Positions 1 to 6,959 of a stretch of 64,000 bases of DNA are shown here, one piece after another. The notes beneath the pieces were generated by a model, which was not told where the DNA came from, made no database searches, and saw only the letters and a list, made by a program, of their open reading frames with translations. Origin of the DNA: G965267185 sp965267185 (GTDB lineage: Bacteria; Pseudomonadota; Alphaproteobacteria; UBA6615); assembly GCA_965267185.1 (NCBI GenBank), contig OZ253937.1, positions 4,269,715 through 4,333,714 on the forward strand, given 5' to 3'. Position 1 is the stretch's first letter. Each line of letters opens with the position of its first letter. The translations under genes and the position numbers were made by a program.

Positions 1-2
1 CG

Positions 3-218
3 GCGTTGCACCGGGCGCGCGGCGCGCCAGCGGCGGCTGAACCGTTGCTGAGACGGTCGCTGGCGATTCGTGAAAAGGCCATCGGTCTGAGCCATTTGGG
101 AATGGTACCGTCGCTGGAGAACTATGCTGCGCTGCTGCGTGAACTGGGGCGTGGCGTGGAAGCCGATGCGTTGGAAGAGCGGGCGAGAGCGATCCGCGAC
201 AAAAATGAGGGACGGTGA
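3..218 (+). CDS. TPR-repeat protein, 3' fragment (5' end outside window)
   Basis: The reading frame is open from the left edge and ends at TGA 216-218. The roughly 70 visible residues form a kinesin-light-chain-type tetratricopeptide repeat (pattern EPLLRRSLAIREKAIG, then a second helix pair) and a tail ending ALEERARAIRDKNEGR. The next gene ends in a closely similar tail (IEARAKAIREKSGRQGR), so the two are tandem paralogues. The stop overlaps the next ATG by 1 nt (TGATG), which suggests translational coupling. TPR arrays bind protein partners, but nothing here shows the partner. The start and any signal peptide lie outside the window. Confidence 0.75.
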   Translation, partial: ALHRARGAPAAAEPLLRRSLAIREKAIGLSHLGMVPSLENYAALLRELGRGVEADALEERARAIRDKNEGR

Positions 219-1795
219 TGTGTACGAAGTTATCGAAAACGATATCGCTCTGGGTTGTAGTCTTGATGCTGTTCAGCGGTGGTGCCGAGGCGCAAACACA
301 AAGCCAAAAGGAGCGATGGCAAAAGTACATACGGGAAGCCGCCGCAGCCGAAGCGCATGACGATGTCGGGGAAAGGAAGCGTCTGCTAGAGCTCGCGCTT
401 ACAGTCGCTAACGAAATGCCGACTCCTGACGAATACCGGGCGTTCACGTTGAGCCAATTGGGTTTTATTTACTTGGATTTAGGGCAGCCTGGCCGTGCGC
501 AGAATATGCTCGAACAAGCGCTGGTGGATGCGGAAGCCGGATACGGGCCCGAGCATCCGGAGGTCGCTGACTACGCCATTATGCTCGGCGCGATTTATAA
601 AGAGCAGAATAGGCCTGCCGATGTAGAGCGGCAGCTTCGGCGAGCCCTAATGATAAGAGAACGCGCACTGGGGGTGGATCATGAGAGGACGGCCGAAAGT
701 CGGCGGTCTTTGGCCAGGCACTACGTTGATCAGCAGCGCTACTCGGACGCTGAACCGCTTTACATCCAGATTCTGGCAAATAAGGAGAAAACGTTAGGGC
801 CGGATGATCAGGAACTTTCCCAATATCTCAACAACTTGGCTGTGATTTACCACAATTTAGACCGTTACTCCGACGCCGAGCCGCTGTACCAGCGTGCGCT
901 GGCCATCGATGAAGCAGCGCTCGGGCCCGACCACCCGGAGATCGCGGACGGTCTTAGCAGTTTGGCTCAACTTTACCGCGACCAAGAGCGCTATGCCGAA
1001 GCTGCGTCGCTCTATCTAAGAGCCTTGGAAATTAGCGAAAAAGCACCCGACGCTGAACCGGTTGTCATCGCCGCACGCCTCAACAGCTTGGGCCGGCTTT
1101 ATCATCATCAGGGAAGCTACGCTGTCGCCGAGGAGCATTTTCGGCTGGCGTTGGCAATGAGCGAAGCTGCGCTGGGTCCGGACGATCGGGGGCTGCTGCG
1201 CCACCTCAAAGATTTGGCGGTGGTTTACGGATTTATGGGGCGTTACGCCGACTCCGAAACTCTCTACCTGCGAGCGTTGACTATTCAAGAAAAGGAGTTC
1301 GGAACGGATCATCCTGGCGCCGCGTCCCTTCGCGAGGCTCTCGCTGAGACCCGCCGCGCGCTTGGCGAAACCGGTTCGCCGTCAGAACTTCCTGAGACGC
1401 TCGAAAGCCGGGCCGAGTTCGCGATGAATGTATCGGTAGGCCGAGCGGTCGAAGCGTATCAACAGGATGACTACGATTCAGCTTTGCGCCACATGCAGAT
1501 GGCCAACACTATAGCGGTTGGCGCTTTTCAACCCGTCGATGATCGAGTTGCCTTTATTTCCCGCCTGTCCGCTTTCATTCACGCGAAACAAGGGAATTAC
1601 GAGGCCGCCGCACGGCTTTATGAGCAGGCGTTGGCGATCTATAAAACCGTCCTTGATTCCGAAGATTCGAATATTGCGAACACGCGCACTTCGCTGGCCG
1701 AAATCTATCGCAAGCTAGGTCGCGATCGGGAAGCCGATGAGATTGAGGCACGCGCGAAAGCAATCCGGGAGAAGAGCGGTCGTCAGGGCCGATGA
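218..1795 (+). CDS. Secreted/periplasmic TPR-repeat protein (kinesin light chain-type repeats)
   Basis: A protein of 525 residues. The N-terminus has a charged start and a hydrophobic stretch (SLWVVVLMLFSGG) ending in AEA-Q, a plausible Sec signal peptide. The rest is a solenoid of about eight 42-residue repeats with the pattern Y-x-DAEPLY-x-RAL-x-I-x-E-x-x-LG-x-DH-x-x, typical of the TPR_10/TPR_12 families. ATG at 218 is preferred over GTG at 215 because it overlaps the previous stop by 1 nt. The protein probably acts as a binding scaffold in the periplasm or envelope. No catalytic domain is visible. It is a paralogue of the truncated upstream gene and convergent with the protease gene 9 nt away. 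Confidence 0.75.
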   Translation: MCTKLSKTISLWVVVLMLFSGGAEAQTQSQKERWQKYIREAAAAEAHDDVGERKRLLELALTVANEMPTPDEYRAFTLSQLGFIYLDLGQPGRAQNMLEQALVDAEAGYGPEHPEVADYAIMLGAIYKEQNRPADVERQLRRALMIRERALGVDHERTAESRRSLARHYVDQQRYSDAEPLYIQILANKEKTLGPDDQELSQYLNNLAVIYHNLDRYSDAEPLYQRALAIDEAALGPDHPEIADGLSSLAQLYRDQERYAEAASLYLRALEISEKAPDAEPVVIAARLNSLGRLYHHQGSYAVAEEHFRLALAMSEAALGPDDRGLLRHLKDLAVVYGFMGRYADSETLYLRALTIQEKEFGTDHPGAASLREALAETRRALGETGSPSELPETLESRAEFAMNVSVGRAVEAYQQDDYDSALRHMQMANTIAVGAFQPVDDRVAFISRLSAFIHAKQGNYEAAARLYEQALAIYKTVLDSEDSNIANTRTSLAEIYRKLGRDREADEIEARAKAIREKSGRQGR

Positions 1796-1804
1796 GGGTA
1801 CGTT

Positions 1805-2686
1805 CTATCCCCCTGCCGGCCAACCGGCGGGATAGCGGTTTCGGAGCAGCCTTTTCTCGGCCTCGGTCAGGGGAAAGAACCGCTCGGTCGAAGAGCTGAA
1901 CATGGTATCGGGCCGGCACGGACCGCCGGAGCACATGAGCGTTCCAGGACGTCCGTTGTGCCGAAGACCTAGAGTGTGGCCGATCTCGTGGGCGATCACG
2001 TTGCGCGCTACGTTGGGCAGGGTGAACAAATACTGCCGGCCGCTTTGAATGGCGGCGAAGGCGAGTCCGTAGTTCGGCACCGCGCGGGCGACGGAAATGA
2101 ACCGGTTGTCGGCGAGGAAAACGACGATGGCACCGCAATAGCGCAAAAAGCCGGGCGCCGGCGCGTTGGGTGCGCCGGGCACGCGGCTGAGGGTGAATTT
2201 GCTGAGATACTCGGCGTAGGCGCCGGTGCTGGCGGGAAACTCCGAGATCGTGCGCACTGGATCCAGCCGCAAGCCGCTGCCAATCTCTTCGAGCTGGCGG
2301 TTCCACCAGGCAATCGCCGCATGGGTATCGGCGAGGCGGTAGTCGCCGGCGGCGGCGAGGATAACGACCTCCGGCTGACGCAGCCAAGTCGGCAAGCTGC
2401 CGCCGGTCGTCGACATTGCGTTTTGCGGCGTGCAGCGCTGGGAGAGATCGGCAACCCGCCGCGGGGGCGGGGGCGCGGCGGCTGTCTGTGCCGGGGCTTG
2501 CGGTTGAACTTCGACTTGTGGTTCGACTTGCGTCTTAGCAGAAGTATCCGGTTTTGGGGTTGCGGTCTGAGTTTGGGCGGCACACGCGGACAGCAGGACT
2601 GCCGCTGCGCATGCTGCAAATCCTTTGTTCCAATGGCGCGGCAACCGCTGAAGGCGGGTTCGCCGGAAAAACACTGTGTATCGCAA
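1805..2686 (-). CDS. Metzincin-type zinc metalloprotease, predicted lipoprotein
   Basis: A 293-residue product. A basic N-terminus and hydrophobic segment end in a lipobox LSAC with Cys35 as the lipidation site. A Pro/Gln/Thr/Ala-rich linker follows (about residues 36-80). The C-terminal half carries HEIGHTLGLRH (His233, Glu234, His237, His243), the HExxHxxGxxH zinc motif of metzincins, and then TLMCSG about ten residues on, which fits the Met-turn. Several Cys residues could form disulphides. Expected role: a membrane-anchored endopeptidase facing the periplasm or exterior. Substrate unknown. It could belong to the M10 or M12-like groups; the motif alone does not settle the subfamily. The next gene upstream on this strand ends 18 nt from its start. 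Confidence 0.8.
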   Translation of the reverse strand: MRYTVFFRRTRLQRLPRHWNKGFAACAAAVLLSACAAQTQTATPKPDTSAKTQVEPQVEVQPQAPAQTAAAPPPPRRVADLSQRCTPQNAMSTTGGSLPTWLRQPEVVILAAAGDYRLADTHAAIAWWNRQLEEIGSGLRLDPVRTISEFPASTGAYAEYLSKFTLSRVPGAPNAPAPGFLRYCGAIVVFLADNRFISVARAVPNYGLAFAAIQSGRQYLFTLPNVARNVIAHEIGHTLGLRHNGRPGTLMCSGGPCRPDTMFSSSTERFFPLTEAEKRLLRNRYPAGWPAGG

Positions 2687-2704
2687 ACTGTCTACCTTGC
2701 TATC

Positions 2705-3016
2705 TCACCCCAGGTTGACGGCGGGGCCGAGAATCGCCAGCAACCAGAGGATAATCAATATGGAAACGCCTGCGACAATCGGCGCATTGGTTACGCGCCC
2801 CCGGTACTTTTGCAGGAGCCGCCAAGGCACTGCGACCGCAGCCACCACGAGAACGATCACCAGGCCGCCAACGAGCGCCGACCGAATAGTATCACCAGTC
2901 AGGTGCTGGCCTTGAACGCCGAATAGGTTGGCTGCTGAGAGGGCCACGCCGATGACGTACACGACGACAAGCGCATACCGAGTGCGAATGGCGTTGCCCC
3001 GGTGCCGATTCGCCAT
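2705..3016 (-). CDS. Small integral membrane protein, unknown function
   Basis: 103 residues with three hydrophobic segments (about 14-32, 45-65 and 80-100) separated by short basic loops, and a basic N-terminus (MANRHRGNAIRTRY). No recognisable family motif. It lies just upstream of the metalloprotease lipoprotein on the same strand with an 18-nt gap, so the two may be co-transcribed. The hydrophobic profile supports a real gene. The function cannot be inferred. Confidence 0.6.
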   Translation of the reverse strand: MANRHRGNAIRTRYALVVVYVIGVALSAANLFGVQGQHLTGDTIRSALVGGLVIVLVVAAVAVPWRLLQKYRGRVTNAPIVAGVSILIILWLLAILGPAVNLG

Positions 3017-3123
3017 ATGATCCCCGTTTGTTGGGGTAGCCTAGCACCGTTTGAAGTGCGTCGTTAGCAGTTAGTGGGTAGGTGAGTTAAAGCGCCCGTC
3101 CGGCGCTCTGGCCAACAGGGGGG

Positions 3124-4137
3124 TTATTCCCACCCGTCGTCGAATTTGAAGCCGCTCACCGTGTCCAATGCATACATCATGCTGTGGGACACGAAGTTTG
3201 CCCGATCGATGGCGCTGTCGGTGCCTGCCGACGCCACATATTGCCGCCATGCCGCTAATTTGACCGTTATGGCGCAGAGCATCGCGCCGATTTTTTCTTG
3301 ATGTTCGCTTACCAGGCTAGCAATCCGGCGGAACCGCCGGGCCGATATGTCTTCCCACATAACGACGGTGCGCACCCGTAACGCGACGAGCATGTTGCCG
3401 ATGGCAAGATAGAGGTCGCGAAAGGTCTTCACTGCCGAGTCGACCTGCTTGGCTGCCTCCGGCTTGTTTCGTATGGATTGGCTGTTCATCAAGGCTTCGA
3501 GGTCGCGCATCAGGCTATCGAAGCCCGCTGCCGCATCTTCGTGGCATCTTTGGAAAAACGCCAGCGACACATACAAGTCCGCATAGTCTTCGAGAAAGCG
3601 CGGCATGTCGGCGAGTTTGATCTCCAGCTGTGCCGCCAGCTCGGACAGATTCTTGTGGGCTCGTTTGGCGCTATGGTCCTCGAAGAGTCGGCATAGATCC
3701 TCCAAGGAACGTTCTTCCGCCGTGCCGTCGCCATAAACTTTTTCGATCAACGGGCGCGTGAAGGTGCGCGTCTGGGCGGTCAAGCTATCGACCATTTTGT
3801 CGGAAAGCTTGAGTGCGTCGGCATTCTCGATGTCGACGTTCGCCTTCGCGAGACCGGTTCGCAAACTGTAAACATCGTAGCTGGGCAAATCGGCGAGTTT
3901 TTTGACGACATCTAAATCTCCGGCGCGGTCGCCGGAGAAATCGAAAACCTCGGTGAGGTCGTCCGGCGAGACTTGACCGCTTCCCGTCGCGGTGTCGCTG
4001 TAAAGCTCAACGACCCCTTCAAGTCTGCCGTTCTTGATAAGACGGGTCTTTTTGAGAGCCCCCATCTTTAGCGGCATATCCGCCAGCGGCAGGATGTGCA
4101 GGGCGTCGTTTTCGTCCAGCTGGGTTGTGTTGGACAT
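3124..4137 (-). CDS. Uncharacterised soluble protein, mostly helical
   Basis: 337 residues from ATG at 4135-4137. This start is chosen because GGAAGGG lies about 8 nt upstream; an upstream ATG at 4182 has no such site. The protein is rich in Leu, Ala and charged residues and looks alpha-helical throughout, with no signal peptide or membrane segment. The N-terminal 60 residues (LPLADMPLKMGALKKTRLIKNGRLEGVVELY) may be a separate small domain. The C-terminal region has a dense Arg/Lys-rich helix (DISARRFRRIASLVSEHQEK). I do not recognise a family. It stands alone, facing away from the transporter gene across an AT-rich region. Confidence 0.6.
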   Translation of the reverse strand: MSNTTQLDENDALHILPLADMPLKMGALKKTRLIKNGRLEGVVELYSDTATGSGQVSPDDLTEVFDFSGDRAGDLDVVKKLADLPSYDVYSLRTGLAKANVDIENADALKLSDKMVDSLTAQTRTFTRPLIEKVYGDGTAEERSLEDLCRLFEDHSAKRAHKNLSELAAQLEIKLADMPRFLEDYADLYVSLAFFQRCHEDAAAGFDSLMRDLEALMNSQSIRNKPEAAKQVDSAVKTFRDLYLAIGNMLVALRVRTVVMWEDISARRFRRIASLVSEHQEKIGAMLCAITVKLAAWRQYVASAGTDSAIDRANFVSHSMMYALDTVSGFKFDDGWE

Positions 4138-4486
4138 GCTGTTAGCCCTTCCGAAGTATCGTGTTGGTACGCGCGTGAACACATCCCAAGTACTATGTGA
4201 AATTATTGAGGTATATTAACATAGAAATGGTTAATGGAAATTTTTTACTTTGTCTCGATAAAATTTATTTTCTAAGTATAATTAAATAAAAGTAATTCTC
4301 GTAAAGATGGTATCATACGAAAATACCGTGTAAAGTATTCGTTCGGATCCGGCGTCAATTCGCGGAGGGGCCGCCGGTTTGCGTTCATTTAGCCAGCTTG
4401 GCTATTGCCGGAACCGTCGACTGCTCGCACAGTCGGCTGGTTGTCCTTAAATCAGCAAGTTGAAATGTCGTTGAAAGGATTTGTGC
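4138..4486. promoter_or_regulatory. AT-rich divergent intergenic region with a CtrA-like half-site
   Basis: This 349-nt gap separates two divergent genes. Positions about 4200-4340 are strikingly AT-rich compared with the surrounding GC-rich DNA and contain long A/T runs, consistent with promoters for both genes. ATGGTTAA at 4227-4234 is the reverse complement of TTAACCAT, a half-site form described for CtrA in alphaproteobacteria; a further TTAAC lies at 4216-4220. No full TTAA-N7-TTAA site is present. The right part (4380-4480) is ordinary GC-rich sequence with an AAAGGA ribosome site for the GTG at 4487. Confidence 0.35.
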
Positions 4487-6136
4487 GTGGCACGTGAGGC
4501 AGGTGTATCGGCGGGTGCGATCGGGCGCTGGTTCGACGAGACAATCGTCGATCTGGGACGGCAGTTCCGCTGGTCGTATTTGCCGCCGCTCATGGTCTAC
4601 CTCGCCGCCGGTATTTCCGGTCTGACCGCCATCGTCGGCACCTTTTTCGTGAAAGACTATCTAGGCCTGTCGGCGGCGTTTCTCGCTGGGCTCGCTTTCT
4701 GGGCTGGCCTGCCCTGGGTGATGAAGATGCCGCTTGGCCATTTGGTGGACTTGATTTGGCGTTGGAAGGCGGTGTTGGTCTACATCGGTGCCGGATTGAT
4801 CGGCGCCAGTATCCTCATCATGTACGGCCTTATTACCGAGACCGATATGATGGCGGCGATCATGCCGGTGGAGGCCTGGTTTGTATTCGCGACGCTGTTA
4901 TCGCCCACCGGCTTCGTGATTCAGGACACTGTGGCCGATGCAATGACGGTAGAGGCGGTGCCGCAAATCGACGCGCGCGGCGAGCCTTATAGCGAAAGCG
5001 CTATAAAGGCGATGCACACGACCATGCAGACGCTCGGCCGCTTCGCCATCATCGGCGGGCTGGCAGCTGTCGCGGTGCTCAATATCACCATGTTCGAGGG
5101 TATCGAACTGTTGCCGCAAGCCGAACAGTCGGGGGTTTACGGCAATATCTATCTGATGGCCCTCACGATCCCGGCGATCTCAATAGCCGGCGTAATTCTC
5201 GGTTCGGTATCGCTACGCTATCGGGCGGGGCAGTTGCGAGAACAAGGATTCGACATTGGCGAGGTCGACCGCATGTTGTATCGGCCGGCGGATAAGACCG
5301 AACCCAATTGGTGGATCTTCGGCGGCAGTATCGTATTCGTCGTGTTCACACTGGCGATGGGGCTGGGTCGGGCGCCGTTTGCGCAGGAAATCGTGTTCGC
5401 GGGCTCGATGGCGATTGTTCTCTTCCTGATCCACCGATTGTTGCTCGAACTCGAACCGGCGCAGCGGCGCGTCTTGATCGGTACGGCGGTCATCATCTTC
5501 GTCTTCCGCGCGGTGCCGTTGCCGGGGCCCGGCGCGACCTGGTTCGAAATCGACGTGCTCGGTTTCGATCAGCAGTTCCTCTCGGTTTTGTCGCTGATCA
5601 CCTCGGGTCTGGCCTTGGTTGGCATGGTGGTGCTGCGGCCGCTGATGGCGACCCGCTCGATCGCCTACATCATTGTCCTGCTCACCGTCGTCGGCGGCAT
5701 ACTCTCGCTCCCCAACATCGGCCTGTTCTACGGCCTGCATAATTGGACTGCCTCGTGGAGCGCCGGCATCGTCGATGCACGCTTCATCGCTATACTCGAT
5801 ACGGCAATCGAATCGCCGCTGGCGCAGATTGCCATGATCCCCATGTTGGCCTGGATCGCCCGCAATGCGCCGAACCACCTCAAGGCTACTTTCTTTGCCG
5901 TGATGGCGTCGTTTACCAATCTGGCGCTATCGGTCAATAGCTTGGGCACCAAATACGTCAACGAGATTTTTGTCGTGACCCGCGAGGTTCGTGATCGGGT
6001 CAGCGGGGCGATCGAGGTCGCGGCCAGCTATGACGAGTTGGGCCTATTGCTGATCACGGTCGCGGTCGTCGGCGCTGCCGCGCCGCTGCTGGCCGTCGCG
6101 ATTATTCAAAATTCGCCGTTGCGCACGCAGGAATAG
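4487..6136 (+). CDS. MFS/BT1 (folate-biopterin transporter)-like permease
   Basis: A 549-residue polytopic membrane protein with about 12-14 hydrophobic segments. The region LPWVMKMPLGHLVDLI and the following QDTVADAMTVE resemble the BT1/FBT branch of the major facilitator superfamily, where the corresponding patterns are LPW..KPLYG..SD and QDV..DALVVE. The start is taken as GTG at 4487 because AAAGGA ends 7 nt upstream; TTG at 4481 would leave only 1 nt. A long central loop (about residues 250-280) is cytoplasm-like and charged. The substrate cannot be read from sequence; folates or pterins are only suggested by family, and bacterial members are poorly characterised. Confidence 0.65.
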   Translation: MAREAGVSAGAIGRWFDETIVDLGRQFRWSYLPPLMVYLAAGISGLTAIVGTFFVKDYLGLSAAFLAGLAFWAGLPWVMKMPLGHLVDLIWRWKAVLVYIGAGLIGASILIMYGLITETDMMAAIMPVEAWFVFATLLSPTGFVIQDTVADAMTVEAVPQIDARGEPYSESAIKAMHTTMQTLGRFAIIGGLAAVAVLNITMFEGIELLPQAEQSGVYGNIYLMALTIPAISIAGVILGSVSLRYRAGQLREQGFDIGEVDRMLYRPADKTEPNWWIFGGSIVFVVFTLAMGLGRAPFAQEIVFAGSMAIVLFLIHRLLLELEPAQRRVLIGTAVIIFVFRAVPLPGPGATWFEIDVLGFDQQFLSVLSLITSGLALVGMVVLRPLMATRSIAYIIVLLTVVGGILSLPNIGLFYGLHNWTASWSAGIVDARFIAILDTAIESPLAQIAMIPMLAWIARNAPNHLKATFFAVMASFTNLALSVNSLGTKYVNEIFVVTREVRDRVSGAIEVAASYDELGLLLITVAVVGAAAPLLAVAIIQNSPLRTQE

Positions 6137-6177
6137 TGCGGGGTGATCTCGTGCCTCTTGGCCGCTTCGTGTCTTTA

Positions 6178-6192
6178 ATGGTCATTAACCAT
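6178..6192. promoter_or_regulatory. Inverted repeat containing a CtrA-like half-site
   Basis: ATGGT-cattA-ACCAT forms a short inverted repeat, and TTAACCAT at 6185-6192 matches the CtrA half-site form. It lies about 75 nt upstream of the bacteriohemerythrin start. The same octamer, reversed, occurs upstream of the BT1-like gene. Short motifs like this arise by chance, so this is only a candidate. Confidence 0.3.
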
Positions 6193-6265
6193 ACAGGAGT
6201 ACTTTGCTTCGACATCGTTGCGCGTGCGCAACTCACACTGACGCGGCTGAGTGGGGTAGCGACCC

Positions 6266-6937
6266 ATGAGTTATTTCCCCTGGTCCGATGAATATTCCGT
6301 TCATCTGCGGGTGATCGATAACGATCACAAGGACCTGGTAAGCACCGTTAACGATTTGCACGACGCCATCTCAGATGGCTCGACGAACGAGCAGATCAGC
6401 CATGTCATCGGCGCTTTGGCGAAATATGTAGATGAGCATTTTGCGCGCGAAGAAGCCTTGTTGGAGGCTTACGACTACCCCGATCTCGCCCGCCATAAGC
6501 GGATCCACCGGCATCTAACCCGCACCGTACATTCGATCCGTATCGTGTTCGGCAACGATCCGACAAAAATAGATCCCGATAAACTTCTGGATTTTCTGCG
6601 CGATTGGCTGGTTACGCATATCCTGAAGGAAGATATGAGGTACGCGCCGTTTCTGCGGGGCGATGAGCAGATAGAACAAGACCCTGCTGCCACGGAAACT
6701 GGCAGCGATTCCAAGCCCGAACCCGAGAATGGAGCCGGTGAATCCGATGATGGTGAAGCGGAAATGGAGACGGTGACACTGACCGTTCCCGCCGCAAAGG
6801 CCGCGGCGTTACGCCGGTGCGCCCGGCTGCTCAGCGATGGCGGCGAAGAAAGCATCGCCATCGAGGATGTTGTTATGCCCGTCAGCCATATGACGTTGGA
6901 AGAGGCGATGCGTTTCGCGCGCCCTCTGCTGCGCTGA
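6266..6937 (+). CDS. Bacteriohemerythrin with acidic linker and C-terminal extension
   Basis: A 223-residue product. Residues 1-130 are a hemerythrin domain whose diiron ligands all appear present: His21 (DNDH), His58 and Glu62 (HFAREE), His77 and His81 (HKRIH), His118 and Asp123 (HILKED). Such proteins bind O2, or possibly NO, reversibly and serve in oxygen sensing or supply. An acidic Glu/Ser/Gly linker (about 135-170) leads to a 50-residue C-terminal segment (LTVPAAKAAALRRCARLL onward) that is not part of standard hemerythrin. Usual family length is about 130-150 residues, so the extension is unusual. A PAS kinase is encoded convergently 22 nt downstream. Confidence 0.88.
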   Translation: MSYFPWSDEYSVHLRVIDNDHKDLVSTVNDLHDAISDGSTNEQISHVIGALAKYVDEHFAREEALLEAYDYPDLARHKRIHRHLTRTVHSIRIVFGNDPTKIDPDKLLDFLRDWLVTHILKEDMRYAPFLRGDEQIEQDPAATETGSDSKPEPENGAGESDDGEAEMETVTLTVPAAKAAALRRCARLLSDGGEESIAIEDVVMPVSHMTLEEAMRFARPLLR

Positions 6938-6959
6938 GCCTAGCCGCTGGTCCGGCGGG

